64,000 nucleotides of DNA from Pontibacter burrus (GCF_010686685.1 NZ_JAAGWD010000006.1:62001-126000), one strand, 5' to 3'; numbered from the stretch's first letter, positions 19,048-27,768 are shown. Numbers and translations: made by a program. Notes: generated by a model not told the origin, from the letters alone.

Positions 19048-19340
19048 AAAAGTGGTGTGGTGAGATTAAAAACGGCCGAAAAGTATGCAATTTTTCATCT
19101 ACTTTATACAACGGTTTGCATAAATATTTTTGCAGCCAATCTGCGTAAAAACACCAGTTTTAGATACCTGAGAGCACAAACTATAGTAGTTATAAGAAAC
19201 TGTAAATACCAACTATAGCTATGCTGCAAAAAGTTAAGTTGGATGCTCTGCAGGCGCGCTGTATAATTATAGTTTAAACTAAAAAGCACCTGCTGTTATG
19301 CAGGTGCTTTTCGTAACTAATACCTTAGTCGCAACAATGA
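19048..19340. other. Intergenic region with terminator and motif copies
   Basis: 293 bp without a convincing gene. It holds AACTATAG-type motifs near 19182 and 19211, another near 19341, and a hairpin at 19281. A 61-codon open frame (19104-19289, -) has no recognisable features. Confidence 0.5.
19281..19311. terminator. Hairpin terminator
   Basis: AAAAAGCACCTG (19281-19292) pairs with CAGGTGCTTTT (19301-19311). On the minus strand it lies beyond the small membrane protein gene at 19341. Confidence 0.7.
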
Positions 19341-19574
19341 CTATAGTTTGCAACAGCTTTTACCTGGCACAGGAATCCAGCTTTTCTGCCATTTTCTGTC
19401 GAAAAATGGTTTTGCAAGAAACAACGCAAGAGCAAGTTTGTAAAGCCTGTAAACCCAGATATTCGTTTCCCAGAGCATCACACTATAGATCTCCTCTGGT
19501 TTGTAAACTGAATAAATGAGATCTGCAATACAAATTACCGCTAAAAGCAGCCAGCCATACTTTAATATTTTCAT
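19341..19574 (-). CDS. Small two-helix membrane protein
   Basis: A 77-residue product starting MKILKYGWLLLAVICIADLI. Two hydrophobic segments (residues ~5-22 and ~45-60) are separated by a short loop, and the tail is basic with two Cys (GKSCCKL). The longer frame from 19640 adds 22 residues without hydrophobic character, so I take the ATG at 19574. Function unknown. A second small membrane protein gene lies 58 bp upstream on the same strand, suggesting a pair. Confidence 0.65.
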   Translation of the reverse strand: MKILKYGWLLLAVICIADLIYSVYKPEEIYSVMLWETNIWVYRLYKLALALFLAKPFFDRKWQKSWIPVPGKSCCKL

Positions 19575-19632
19575 AACTATAGATTTAAACAGGGAGCTTC
19601 CCCTTGTATAATGAGACGCTCGTAAGTTGCTG

Positions 19633-19914
19633 TCAGGCAACTAGCAGATTGGTGATTACCATTAAAATCAATAGTACAACAACACCAATGGCTTTTACTT
19701 TAAGTTCTTTGCCCTTAACTATAAGGGCCACTAATGTTGTAAGGATTGCAGAAATAAAGCCAAGCAACATCGTAAGTGCAAGCGGCAGCGTATCTTCGAA
19801 CAGGAAGTTTTCTAGAGCTAACCGGAGTCCATAATAAAGGACTATGAAGTAAGTAACAACTATAGCATTCTCCCACGTTTTACTTTGTTCACTCTTCTCC
19901 TTCGCTTTGTTCAT
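19633..19914 (-). CDS. Small three-helix membrane protein
   Basis: 93 residues from MNKAKEKSEQ. A charged N-terminus precedes three hydrophobic segments, ending VVVLLILMVITNLLVA. The frame could start 11 codons earlier (19947, MQTEENRT). No family recognised. It is paired with the small membrane gene at 19341. Both sit in a region of short, lower-GC genes. Confidence 0.65.
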   Translation of the reverse strand: MNKAKEKSEQSKTWENAIVVTYFIVLYYGLRLALENFLFEDTLPLALTMLLGFISAILTTLVALIVKGKELKVKAIGVVVLLILMVITNLLVA

Positions 19915-20007
19915 ACTGATAATAGTTCTGTTTTCTTCTGTCTGCAACGGCTTGTATAAAAAGGGCAGTTTTACCTGTATGACCGTTTAAACCTATTATT
20001 GAGTTGA

Positions 20008-20050
20008 AATAGGAGTAAAGCCAGCTTTACATGTTACAGCTGCTCCTTTT
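20008..20050. terminator. Imperfect hairpin downstream of the AraC gene
   Basis: AGGAG and CTCCT enclose an inner GTAAAGC/GCTTTAC stem, with a T run after 20046. It lies beside GCTAACAAGG (minus strand, ~20067), which resembles the start of the attC-like element at 21056-21122. Confidence 0.45.
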
Positions 20051-20072
20051 TATACCTTGTTAGCTGTCGTGG

Positions 20073-21038
20073 TTATAATGGTTTTACTGGTATGCACATA
20101 TCAAATATATGCAGCTTTTGTGGATGTTTCTCAGCCTCATTCAAGTGGTTTATGTAAAAATTTCTATTATCTGGTTGATATCCATTAGCAGGAAACCATT
20201 CCTCAAAAATGTAGTCCCATGTTGAAAAACATTCGGCCATCGTGGCTTCTTTATGCACGACCGCATACATACCACCAGATAAGGTAGTCTTCCCAACGAT
20301 ACCTTCACCTTCAATCTCTTCCGGAACTGTCAGGCAAACATCCGCCTGTATCATACCATCCAGGTTAGGATTACTTCTATAAACCGTCAACGCTTTGGTT
20401 TCAGGGAAATTGACCAGCCCCCTTGGAGCTGCCCACCTTATTAGTGCTTCGAACATTTTCCCAAATGTTTCGCTATCATGCAGGTGGATTTTGAGATTTC
20501 TTACATACACCACATGCAATTCGGGTAATTCTTTAACTTCTACTTCAATAGCTTTGCGTTTGTCCATACTTATAGTTTTTAGGTTATAAATTTTGGAGGC
20601 AAGGTACTGTTGTGCTTCATTTTCGAGATTACCTATGTTGCTGTCTTGCTTACAATTCTTGCTATTTACTTTTTGGTGGCTGTCTCTAAACTCAGTCGCA
20701 GTGATGCCATGTACTTCTTTAAAGCTCCTATAGAAGGAGGTTTCAGTAGCAAAGCCGCTTTGATAAGCAATATCAGAAATAGGGGTAGAAGGGTTATTAT
20801 TCAGGTAAAACATGGCCCTTTCTACCCGGGCGGTTTTGATAAAGTTATTTAATGTCGTGCCTGTTAAGGCCTTGAAAATGCGATGGAAGTGAAATTTTGA
20901 GAAGTTTGAAATCTCTGCCAGTTTATCAAGTGATAAATCTGCGTCGAGATTGGATTTGATATAATCAATGGCTCTGTTTATTCTGAAAAAATATTCGTTC
21001 AAAGACTGTTCTTTTTTCAATCTGTTCATGCTCTTCAT
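20073..21038 (-). CDS. AraC family transcriptional regulator with GyrI-like domain
   Basis: A 321-residue regulator. Residues ~15-120 contain the double helix-turn-helix of AraC/XylS proteins (LDKLAEISNFSKFHFHRIFK and ISDIAYQSGFATETSFYRSFKE, each quoted in part). Residues ~160-321 are a GyrI/SbmC-like ligand-binding domain (VEVKELPELHVVYVRN at its start, MYAVVHKEA later), as in Rob- and BmrR-type sensors of small hydrophobic compounds. Composition is more AT-rich than the surrounding housekeeping genes. The start lies ~18 bp after an attC-like hairpin (21056-21122), which raises the possibility of a mobile cassette. Confidence 0.93.
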   Translation of the reverse strand: MKSMNRLKKEQSLNEYFFRINRAIDYIKSNLDADLSLDKLAEISNFSKFHFHRIFKALTGTTLNNFIKTARVERAMFYLNNNPSTPISDIAYQSGFATETSFYRSFKEVHGITATEFRDSHQKVNSKNCKQDSNIGNLENEAQQYLASKIYNLKTISMDKRKAIEVEVKELPELHVVYVRNLKIHLHDSETFGKMFEALIRWAAPRGLVNFPETKALTVYRSNPNLDGMIQADVCLTVPEEIEGEGIVGKTTLSGGMYAVVHKEATMAECFSTWDYIFEEWFPANGYQPDNRNFYINHLNEAEKHPQKLHIFDMCIPVKPL

Positions 21039-21055
21039 TTACTTTTCCATAACAG

Positions 21056-21122
21056 CATAACGGTCTTGTACATGAGGTGAGCAAGGCGTAGCTGAAGCTT
21101 TGCTCATGTGCCTTGTTAGCCA
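21056..21122 (-). repeat. attC-like imperfect hairpin
   Basis: Read on the minus strand, the element opens with GGCTAAC and closes with GTTATGC, as integron attC core sites do. Between them ACATGA pairs with TCATGT and GCAAAGC with GCCTTGC (one mismatch) around a loop, leaving extrahelical bases on one arm. It lies between two AT-rich genes and just upstream of the AraC start. No integrase is in the window, and I cannot test the fold. Confidence 0.4.
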
Positions 21123-21195
21123 AAGCTTTTCTATTTTAAGATTTATTATTTTAATTATGCATTAAAGTGGTAGAAGCTCCTGATTTCTTATAGAG

Positions 21196-21669
21196 TTAAT
21201 CATTATACTCAATCAAATATTTATTGTCTTTCCAATATATATAAGCTTTAGACGACTCTAATTTAAAGGAGTAAAATCCGCCTGTGTCTTTATTTAAATA
21301 GATGATATTCCCAATACCATAGTTGCCGTAGTCTGCTACTCCATCTATAACTTGAAAACTTATATTGGGAGTCTTATAGTTATTAAACGCTACCAAATAA
21401 GGCATTCCTGTACTATCCTTTAGCATACAGATAAAATCCTTATGCCCATCATTCGTTAAATCATAGTCAATTCTCGTAGGGCAGTTAGTATCCCTTTCTA
21501 CAAATTCTTTCCAATCACTTCGAAGCTCATTTTCACTTATAATATTGGAACCAGTGATGTTCGTAACTCTGTATTCATATACTTCTCTCGGCTCTTCACA
21601 TAGCTTTGTGTGTCCAGTGCAGCATGTAATCAAAACAGATAGGCAAGGAATAACAAATGCTTTTTTCAT
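21196..21669 (-). CDS. Putative lipoprotein, AT-rich, unknown function
   Basis: 157 residues from MKKAFVIPCLSVLITCCTG. A lipoprotein-like signal ends in a double Cys, then a globular part with DYDLTNDGHKDFICML, which resembles an FG-GAP/VCBS-like calcium loop. The upstream in-frame ATG (21705) would put 12 polar residues before the signal peptide, so I start at 21669. Composition is clearly more AT-rich than gpsA next door. A 24-bp sequence shared with the flank of another AT-rich lipoprotein gene (59217-59240) lies between it and gpsA. Confidence 0.75.
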   Translation of the reverse strand: MKKAFVIPCLSVLITCCTGHTKLCEEPREVYEYRVTNITGSNIISENELRSDWKEFVERDTNCPTRIDYDLTNDGHKDFICMLKDSTGMPYLVAFNNYKTPNISFQVIDGVADYGNYGIGNIIYLNKDTGGFYSFKLESSKAYIYWKDNKYLIEYND

Positions 21670-21775
21670 ATTACTTGCATGGTAGTTCATTGGGAATAAC
21701 TGCATTTTTTTAAACTCATCCTTTACTCGATTACTTCCAAGTTTTGGCTAACTTCAGTATATACCACAACCTACG

Positions 21776-21799
21776 CTTATCTGCACTATAACTATAGTT
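21776..21799. repeat. 24-bp exact repeat, copy 1
   Basis: Identical over 24 bp to 59217-59240 (begins CTTATCTGCACTAT, ends with the AACTATAGTT palindrome). In both places it lies directly after a housekeeping gene's stop and before an AT-rich lipoprotein gene. Confidence 0.8.
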
Positions 21800-21800
21800 A

Positions 21801-22790
21801 CTACTTCAGCTTCTCCTTCAGTATTTCAAACTCCACTCCCGGCGAAATACGCTCGTACAGGATCAGGTACACTGCATTGGTAATTGGCATATCTACCTGC
21901 AGTTTTTTGTTGAGCTCGTAGATGCTTTTCACAGCATAATAACCCTCAGCTACCATGTTCATTTCTACCTGTGCCGATTTTACCGAGTAACCCCGACCTA
22001 TCATGTTGCCAAAAGTACGGTTACGGCTGAATTGAGAGTAGGCAGTTACAAGCAGGTCGCCGAGGTATGCAGAGCCAGTAAGGGCACGGTGCTGCGGCAT
22101 AATGGCATCCAGGAAGCGCTCTATCTCGAACATGGCATTAGAAACCAGCACCGCTTGAAAGTTATCGCCATAGTTCAGTCCGCGGGCAATACCACAGGCC
22201 AGGGCAATAATGTTTTTCATTACAGCGCAATATTCCACGCCATCCAGGTCTTTAAGCGGGTTTGCTTTTACATAACGGTTGCGCAGCAGCTCGCAGAAGC
22301 GTTCAGCTTTCTCCAGGTCATGAGAGCCAATCGTCAGGTAAGATTGTTTTTCCAGAGCTACTTCTTCGGCGTGGCAAGGGCCTGCAATAATCAGGTGGTG
22401 CGAGCTTGGTACACCAAATTGTTGCTCCACATAATCCGTGATCAGGATATTCTGGGACGGGATCATGCCTTTTATGGCAGAAACCACCACTTTTTGCTGC
22501 AGCGCATTTTTCGGTAGTTCTGCCAGCGCCTCCTGCACAAAGGCAGCAGGCACGGCAAGTATCACCCAGTCTGAGGCAGCAACCACTGCCTGCAGATCTG
22601 AGTCTGGTTTTACATAGTTCAGGTCGAACTGCACACCGCTCAGGTAGCGGGGGTTATGTTTATAGTTTAAAAGGTGCTGCACATCGTTCTTGTTGCGCAT
22701 CCACCAGTTTACCTGCGATTTGTTTTCGGAGAGGATCTTTACCAGTGCAGTTGCCCAGCTGCCCCCTCCTATAACGGCTATTTTTTCCAA
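21801..22790 (-). CDS. gpsA: NAD(P)H-dependent glycerol-3-phosphate dehydrogenase
   Basis: A 329-residue enzyme reducing dihydroxyacetone phosphate to sn-glycerol-3-phosphate for phospholipid synthesis. The N-terminal dinucleotide motif IAVIGGGSWATAL, the WMRN segment, VLAVPAAF, VVSAIKGM, the signature GPCHAEEV, and the catalytic-region CAVMKNIIALACGIARGL are all present. It closes the probable operon sdaAB-tolC-adaptor-gpsA, starting 15 bp after the adaptor gene. Confidence 0.97.
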   Translation of the reverse strand: MEKIAVIGGGSWATALVKILSENKSQVNWWMRNKNDVQHLLNYKHNPRYLSGVQFDLNYVKPDSDLQAVVAASDWVILAVPAAFVQEALAELPKNALQQKVVVSAIKGMIPSQNILITDYVEQQFGVPSSHHLIIAGPCHAEEVALEKQSYLTIGSHDLEKAERFCELLRNRYVKANPLKDLDGVEYCAVMKNIIALACGIARGLNYGDNFQAVLVSNAMFEIERFLDAIMPQHRALTGSAYLGDLLVTAYSQFSRNRTFGNMIGRGYSVKSAQVEMNMVAEGYYAVKSIYELNKKLQVDMPITNAVYLILYERISPGVEFEILKEKLK

Positions 22791-22805
22791 GTCTACTTTA
22801 TTTCG

Positions 22806-24191
22806 TTACTCTTCTTCGTCCTCTTTTTCAGGAGCGTTTTTAGTGATCGATTTTTCGTCTTTCACTATTACTTTGTTTCCGTCTTTCAGGGTTTTAGAAA
22901 CTGCTCTGAATGGGCCGGATACAATTTTCTGTCCTTCCTTGATACCGCTTACAATCTCGATGTTATCGAAATCGCTGATGCCGGTTTTTACCTTCTGCGC
23001 TTTTACAGTATTAGTAGCCGCATCATACACAAATACGATCTCTTCTACTTTAGGAGCAGTACGTTTGGCTTGCTCCTCGCTGTTCTGCTGCGTCGACATG
23101 TTAGCTTCGTTATTTTCCTTCTTCTGCTCTTCGGCACGTGTGGTAACTGCCGAAAGCGGAACAGACAATGCATTGCTCTTACGTTCTGTTATAATATCTA
23201 CCGAAGCAGTCATGCCCGGACGGAAAGGACGCGGATTCTTCTCGCTCAGGTGGTTGTAAGATTCGTTCAGCAAGCGGATGCGAACTTCAAATTCAGTTAC
23301 CGCTTCCAGCGTTACTGCATCTTTAGCTGTATTGGCAATTGCTGTTACAATGCCCTTAAACTTCTCGTCGCGGGTAGCATAAGAGTCCACTTCAACTATA
23401 ACCGAGTCGCCCAGGCCAACGCGGATAATATCATTCTCGTTCACGTTTACGCGCACTTCCATGTTGTTCAGGTTGGCAATACGCATAATTTCGGTACCGG
23501 CCATCTGCGATGTACCTACCACACGCTCGCCGCGCTCTACGTTCAGTTTCGATACGGTACCGCTTACCGGAGCATAAATCGTGGTTTTGTTCAGGTTCTC
23601 GCGGGCATCTTTAAGCGAGGCCTGTGCATTCTGTACACCGAACTCAGCTGCACGCACACTCTGCTTCAACGACTCAATTTCCTGCAAACCGGCATTGTAG
23701 CTGGCGCGGCTTTGCTCATATTCAGATTGAGAGATTACCTTCTGCTCGTATAGTTTTTTATTGCGCTCGTAAGACTGTCTTATCTGCACCTGGTTTGCCT
23801 CGGCCTGTGCCAGCCTTGCTCTTGTCTGCGACAGATTTGCTCTGGATGAATTTACAGCTGCTTCCTGGGCATCCACGAAAGACTGGTAGTTATCAGGACG
23901 GATACGGAGCAGCAACTGACCTTTCACCACCGAGTCACCCTCTTCCACGTTCAGTTCTATGATCTCGCCCGATACGTCCGGACTGATCTTTACTTCTGTT
24001 TCAGGCTGTATTTTACCCGATGCGCTGACTTTTTCAACTATTTCAGATTTTTTAGCTTCAGCCAGTACTACTTCAACTCCATCTTCTTTACCGATCCATC
24101 CGGCTTTTTTAGCTATTAAAATAAAAATGATAAGTAAGAGTAAAACCCCGATCAATACCGGTAGTAGTCGCTTTGATTTTTTAGCTGCCAT
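22806..24191 (-). CDS. Periplasmic adaptor (HlyD/MacA/AcrA-type) of a tripartite efflux system
   Basis: 461 residues. One N-terminal membrane anchor (LLPVLIGVLLLLIIFILIAKK) is followed by a lipoyl/barrel-sandwich hybrid part (KISPDVSGEIIELNVEEGDSV), a long coiled-coil hairpin (~residues 95-190, rich in Gln/Ala/Glu), a return strand (APVSGTVSKLNVERGERV), a beta-barrel and a membrane-proximal domain. The acidic C-terminus ends EKEDEEE. Such proteins link an inner-membrane pump to a TolC channel. No RND or MacB pump gene is adjacent; the outer-membrane factor gene lies 5 bp upstream. The pump partner is unknown. Confidence 0.93.
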   Translation of the reverse strand: MAAKKSKRLLPVLIGVLLLLIIFILIAKKAGWIGKEDGVEVVLAEAKKSEIVEKVSASGKIQPETEVKISPDVSGEIIELNVEEGDSVVKGQLLLRIRPDNYQSFVDAQEAAVNSSRANLSQTRARLAQAEANQVQIRQSYERNKKLYEQKVISQSEYEQSRASYNAGLQEIESLKQSVRAAEFGVQNAQASLKDARENLNKTTIYAPVSGTVSKLNVERGERVVGTSQMAGTEIMRIANLNNMEVRVNVNENDIIRVGLGDSVIVEVDSYATRDEKFKGIVTAIANTAKDAVTLEAVTEFEVRIRLLNESYNHLSEKNPRPFRPGMTASVDIITERKSNALSVPLSAVTTRAEEQKKENNEANMSTQQNSEEQAKRTAPKVEEIVFVYDAATNTVKAQKVKTGISDFDNIEIVSGIKEGQKIVSGPFRAVSKTLKDGNKVIVKDEKSITKNAPEKEDEEE

Positions 24192-24196
24192 AGTTT

Positions 24197-25669
24197 CTAT
24201 AAGGTGATTTCTTTACCCTGGTAAAAGTCCAATACTTTGAGTTTAAAGGTGTATTCGTATTTAGCCTGAATTAAACTTGATTGCGCCCTGCGGTAATTGG
24301 TGGTAATCACATAAAAATCCACTGTATTGATCACACCGCTGTTCAGGCGAAGCTCAGCGTTTTTGTAGTTCTTTTCAAGAGCGGTTACCTGCGTTTTGGC
24401 TGCGGCATATTTGCGCTGTGCTGCCAGAGCATCTACATAAGCCTGCTCTATAGTTTGGCGCAGGCGGTTACGCTCTACATCGGCATTCAGGCGAGCCTTT
24501 AGCTGGCCCAGCTTTGCGCGTTGCACGTTGTTTCTTGCCAGAAAGCCATTAAAGATCGGGAACGAAGCAGAGATGAAAGCGTTTTTGTTCACGTTATCCT
24601 GGAACTGCTCCAGCATGTTGCGGTCCTGGTAGATGGTCTGCTCAAACGAAAATGGAACAAAGAACACCTGCTGCTGTGTACCGGTTTCATCTAAATAAAA
24701 GGTTTGCTGCTCCACGCCCGACACGGTTCTACGACCGATACCACGTTGTCCGCCTCTTAAATACCTTGTGTTAAGACCGGCCCCAATGCTGATGCGTGGG
24801 TAGTAAGCGCCACGAGCTACAGCCAATGCTTTGTCGGCACTTTGCATGCGCAGGTCTGCCGCTTTTACTCCTGGCTGTGTCATGGCTGCTACATCATAAA
24901 CCGTATTAGGGTCTACCAATGCCGGTGCTTCGTCTGGTTCCGGCACATCTGGTATGGCTATACTGAAGTTCTGAGCCTGCTCATTTTCCAGGTTAAGGAG
25001 CTGTATCAGCGAAAGCCTTGAAATATCACGTTGGTTTTGAGCCGTTATAATATCCAGCTCATCGGTAGCCAGCTGCGATTCCAGGTCCAGCACAGCAATT
25101 TCGGCTACACTACCTGCTATATACAAAAGGCGGGTTCTGTCTAATTGCTGTTGAGTAGTGGTACGCTGTAATTCTGCCGTTTTTATTAATTCTTCAGAAA
25201 ACAGCACATTTAAATAAGAAGTGATGATCTGAAGCGTGATGTCGTTCTGGATAGCCTGTACATCAAACTCGCTGGCCTGTAATTCCAGGTCGTATTGCTT
25301 GATCAGGTTAGTTTGCTGGAAACCCATGAACAGCGGCATGGATGTATTAGCCTGAAAATTGGAAGTCTGCGAATTCTCCGTGATCAGGCTGAAGTCTACA
25401 GGGTTCTGATACGAACCGGTGTTGAAACTATAGCTTCCGCTAGCGTTTAAGCTTGGCAAGCGGTCCATTCTGGCTTGTTTAAGATCAATGGCGGACATGT
25501 CGCGGCCTACACGGCGCTGCTTTACCTGCAGGTTGTTTTTCTGTGCATATTCTATGGCCTCTCTCAGGGTCCAGCCTGACTGACCGGGGTTATCTTGTGC
25601 CAGCACAGGGCTTGCAACCAGCACTGAGCCCAGGGCAAGGGTCAGCAATAGGTTAATCGGTTTCTTCAT
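24197..25669 (-). CDS. TolC family outer-membrane efflux channel
   Basis: 490 residues with a signal peptide (MKKPINLLLTLALGSVLVASPVLAQ, quoted in full length of the leader in part). WTLREAIEYAQKNNLQVK is the typical start of the outer-membrane factor domain. Two homologous halves of long coiled-coil helices follow (AQNQRDISRLSLIQLLNLEN, and the C-terminal LRQTIEQAYVDALAAQRKYA), and SFPIFNGFLARN marks the membrane strand region. It should trimerise as an exit duct and pair with the adaptor 5 bp downstream. The gene starts 20 bp behind sdaAB. Confidence 0.94.
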   Translation of the reverse strand: MKKPINLLLTLALGSVLVASPVLAQDNPGQSGWTLREAIEYAQKNNLQVKQRRVGRDMSAIDLKQARMDRLPSLNASGSYSFNTGSYQNPVDFSLITENSQTSNFQANTSMPLFMGFQQTNLIKQYDLELQASEFDVQAIQNDITLQIITSYLNVLFSEELIKTAELQRTTTQQQLDRTRLLYIAGSVAEIAVLDLESQLATDELDIITAQNQRDISRLSLIQLLNLENEQAQNFSIAIPDVPEPDEAPALVDPNTVYDVAAMTQPGVKAADLRMQSADKALAVARGAYYPRISIGAGLNTRYLRGGQRGIGRRTVSGVEQQTFYLDETGTQQQVFFVPFSFEQTIYQDRNMLEQFQDNVNKNAFISASFPIFNGFLARNNVQRAKLGQLKARLNADVERNRLRQTIEQAYVDALAAQRKYAAAKTQVTALEKNYKNAELRLNSGVINTVDFYVITTNYRRAQSSLIQAKYEYTFKLKVLDFYQGKEITL

Positions 25670-25689
25670 AGTTCAGATATAAAGGGCGG

Positions 25690-26367
25690 TTACAGATCTA
25701 TGTTCGGGATGTAGACCACATGCTTCACCCAGCTCAGTTGCTTTAAATATTCCAGGGTTATTGGTTTTATGCCGGAGTCCATCTCAATGAACTGGCGTGC
25801 CATTTCGTTCTTGCCTTTGCGCGAAACGCTCATGGTGGCTATGTTACAATCGTCGTGGGCAATTACTGATGCGATAAATGCGATACTTCCTTTCACATCA
25901 TCGGCATCTATGATCAGAGTATGCAGGTTAGCAGAAAAACTAGCTGTAAAACCATCTACTTCCACAATCTGGATAACGCCACCCCCACGGCTCTGCCCGA
26001 TCACTTCCACTTCGCGGTCTTTCGCTTTCAGGTTCAGCTTTATCGTATTCGGGTGCATGGTAGAAGCATTCCCAACCGATTTAAAGGTATACTTCAGACC
26101 ACGCTCTTTGGCATGATCAAAAGCTTCTTTTATGCGTTTATCGTCAGTTTTAAAATCAAGCAGGCCGGCAACTATAGCGCGGTCGCTTCCGTGGCCTTCG
26201 TAAGTGCGGGCAAACGAGTTATAGAAGGTAATAATTGCTTCTTCAGGAGCTGCACCCAAAATACGGATTGCGGCTCTTGCAATGCGTACCACACCAGCTG
26301 TATGCGAACTGGAAGGACCGATCATTACGGGACCAATCATATCAAAAACACTGCTCTTTTCGGCCAT
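25690..26367 (-). CDS. sdaAB: L-serine dehydratase, iron-sulfur-dependent, beta subunit
   Basis: 225 residues. The motif VMIGPSSSHTAGVVRIARAA is the signature of the beta chain of Fe-S serine dehydratases, which deaminate L-serine to pyruvate and ammonia. The C-terminal half contains an ACT-like regulatory domain (DDVKGSIAFIASVIAHDDCN). The alpha subunit, which carries the Fe-S ligands, is not in this window, so the two subunits are encoded apart. It is the first gene of the run with tolC, the adaptor and gpsA; why serine catabolism is coupled to efflux is not evident. Confidence 0.94.
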   Translation of the reverse strand: MAEKSSVFDMIGPVMIGPSSSHTAGVVRIARAAIRILGAAPEEAIITFYNSFARTYEGHGSDRAIVAGLLDFKTDDKRIKEAFDHAKERGLKYTFKSVGNASTMHPNTIKLNLKAKDREVEVIGQSRGGGVIQIVEVDGFTASFSANLHTLIIDADDVKGSIAFIASVIAHDDCNIATMSVSRKGKNEMARQFIEMDSGIKPITLEYLKQLSWVKHVVYIPNIDL

Positions 26368-26401
26368 AACAGGTAATCGGAATTAAAAATATCGTAAAAA
26401 C

Positions 26402-26409
26402 CAAATTTA
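26402..26409 (-). promoter_or_regulatory. Putative -7 box for the sdaAB-gpsA run
   Basis: On the minus strand TAAATTTG matches TAnnTTTG 35 nt upstream of the sdaAB ATG. A TTG lies 23 nt further upstream, slightly too far. Confidence 0.35.
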
Positions 26410-26641
26410 TAAATAAACTCCCACTATTACAGCAACTATAGCATAAATTAGCTTTATTTCTACCAATTCAGCCATTTGCCTGACTAATCTCTCACTTTTA
26501 TCTATTTAAGCTATAGTTTATTTTACGTCGTAGCACCACCTGAACAGTAAGTATCGGGTATAATATTTAAGATTTCTGATGCGCTGCCAGCCTAAAATGT
26601 TTACTTTGCAGCCACAAAGCTCAACTCTAAAATCACCAACT

Positions 26642-27607
26642 ATGGACCATAGCTTTAAACCCGAGGTGCTGGAGCAGTTAAAACGCCTTGAGGAAAAGTA
26701 CGTGCCACTTGGTCAGGACCTGGCCGCTTACCTGGAAGGACTTTACCACACCGATTTCCTGAATTACTGGGACTACATTCACCTGGATACGCTGCTGAGT
26801 CTGCAGAACCCGCGCACCAATATTCCGGACGAAAAGATTTTTATCATGTATCACCAGATAACAGAGCTATACTTTAAGCTTTGCCTGGAAGAATACAGAC
26901 AAATTGGTGAAGATAAAGAAATTACGGCTGAAACTCTAATGAAACGCTTGAAGCGTATCAACCGCTATTTCGACAACCTGATCAACTCGTTTGATGTGAT
27001 GGTAGATGGCATGGACCCGAAGCAATTCCTGCAGTTTAGGATGGCGCTGATGCCTGCCAGTGGTTTTCAGTCGGCGCAGTACCGCATGATCGAGATTGCC
27101 TCTACAGACCTGCGAAACCTGGTAGCAAAAGATAAGCGGTCTGTGCTTGGTTTGCAGAGCACGCAGGAAGAAATGATCGGCTGCATTTACTGGAAAGAAG
27201 GCGCTACCGAAGTTGCCTCCGGAGCTAAAACACTTACCCTGATCCGTTTCGAAGAGAAGTATACCCAGCAGTTAATAGAGTTCGCCAAAGCCTACGAGCA
27301 TAAAAATGTGTGGAGTGTTTACAAGCGCCTGCCGGAAGAGCAACAGCAGAACGAAAAGCTAAAGAAGCAGATGCGCGACATGGACAGCAATATTAACGTG
27401 AACTGGCCACTGATGCACTATAAATCTGCCGTACGCTACCTACAGCGCGACCCGGATGTAATTGCTGCTACTGGCGGAACTAACTGGATGAAATATCTGC
27501 CTCCAAAATTCCAGAAGCGCATTTTCTACCCTGAACTATGGAACGAACAGGAAACCGAAGAATGGGGCAAAGGCTGGGTAGACAGAGTATTGAATGGCGA
27601 TATTTAA
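26642..27607 (+). CDS. kynA: Tryptophan 2,3-dioxygenase family protein
   Basis: 321 residues. Tryptophan dioxygenase is a heme enzyme that opens the indole ring of tryptophan to N-formylkynurenine. Family patterns are YWDYIHLDTLLSLQNP, FIMYHQITELYFKL (with the active-site His), FRMALMPASGFQSAQYRMIE, and the C-terminal HYKSAVRYL and ATGGTNWMKYLPP that hold the heme and substrate. I start at ATG 26642, because the longer frame from 26579 overlaps the likely promoter (TTACTTTG at 26601) and adds 21 non-family residues. No other kynurenine-pathway gene is adjacent. Confidence 0.92.
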   Translation: MDHSFKPEVLEQLKRLEEKYVPLGQDLAAYLEGLYHTDFLNYWDYIHLDTLLSLQNPRTNIPDEKIFIMYHQITELYFKLCLEEYRQIGEDKEITAETLMKRLKRINRYFDNLINSFDVMVDGMDPKQFLQFRMALMPASGFQSAQYRMIEIASTDLRNLVAKDKRSVLGLQSTQEEMIGCIYWKEGATEVASGAKTLTLIRFEEKYTQQLIEFAKAYEHKNVWSVYKRLPEEQQQNEKLKKQMRDMDSNINVNWPLMHYKSAVRYLQRDPDVIAATGGTNWMKYLPPKFQKRIFYPELWNEQETEEWGKGWVDRVLNGDI

Positions 27608-27708
27608 TTGTTGAATGGTTAAACTGATGAATTGTTAATTTGGGAAAAGAGTAAATTCGCTTGACTATAGTTCTCTTTTACTATAAAGATTACATTTAAC
27701 AACTATAG

Positions 27709-27749
27709 AAGGCCTCGCAGATTTGAAAAACTCTGTGAGGTCTTTTTTA
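27709..27749. terminator. Terminator after tryptophan dioxygenase gene
   Basis: AGGCCTCGCAGA (27710-27721) pairs with TCTGTGAGGTCT (27732-27743), followed by TTTTTT. Three CTATAG motifs (about 27664, 27703 and 27792) lie in this spacer. Confidence 0.8.
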
Positions 27750-27768
27750 TTTCGAATTGAATTTGCAG

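Noticed and set aside
19104..19289. 61-codon open frame (-) in the spacer before small membrane genes
   Set aside because: No start context, domain or hydrophobic pattern; rich in residues encoded by the CTATAG motif and AT tracts.
22674..23753. 359-codon open frame on the + strand
   Set aside because: It lies opposite the adaptor and gpsA genes, which have full family motifs; the predicted peptide has no domain and is rich in Arg/Cys/Phe, as antisense shadows are.
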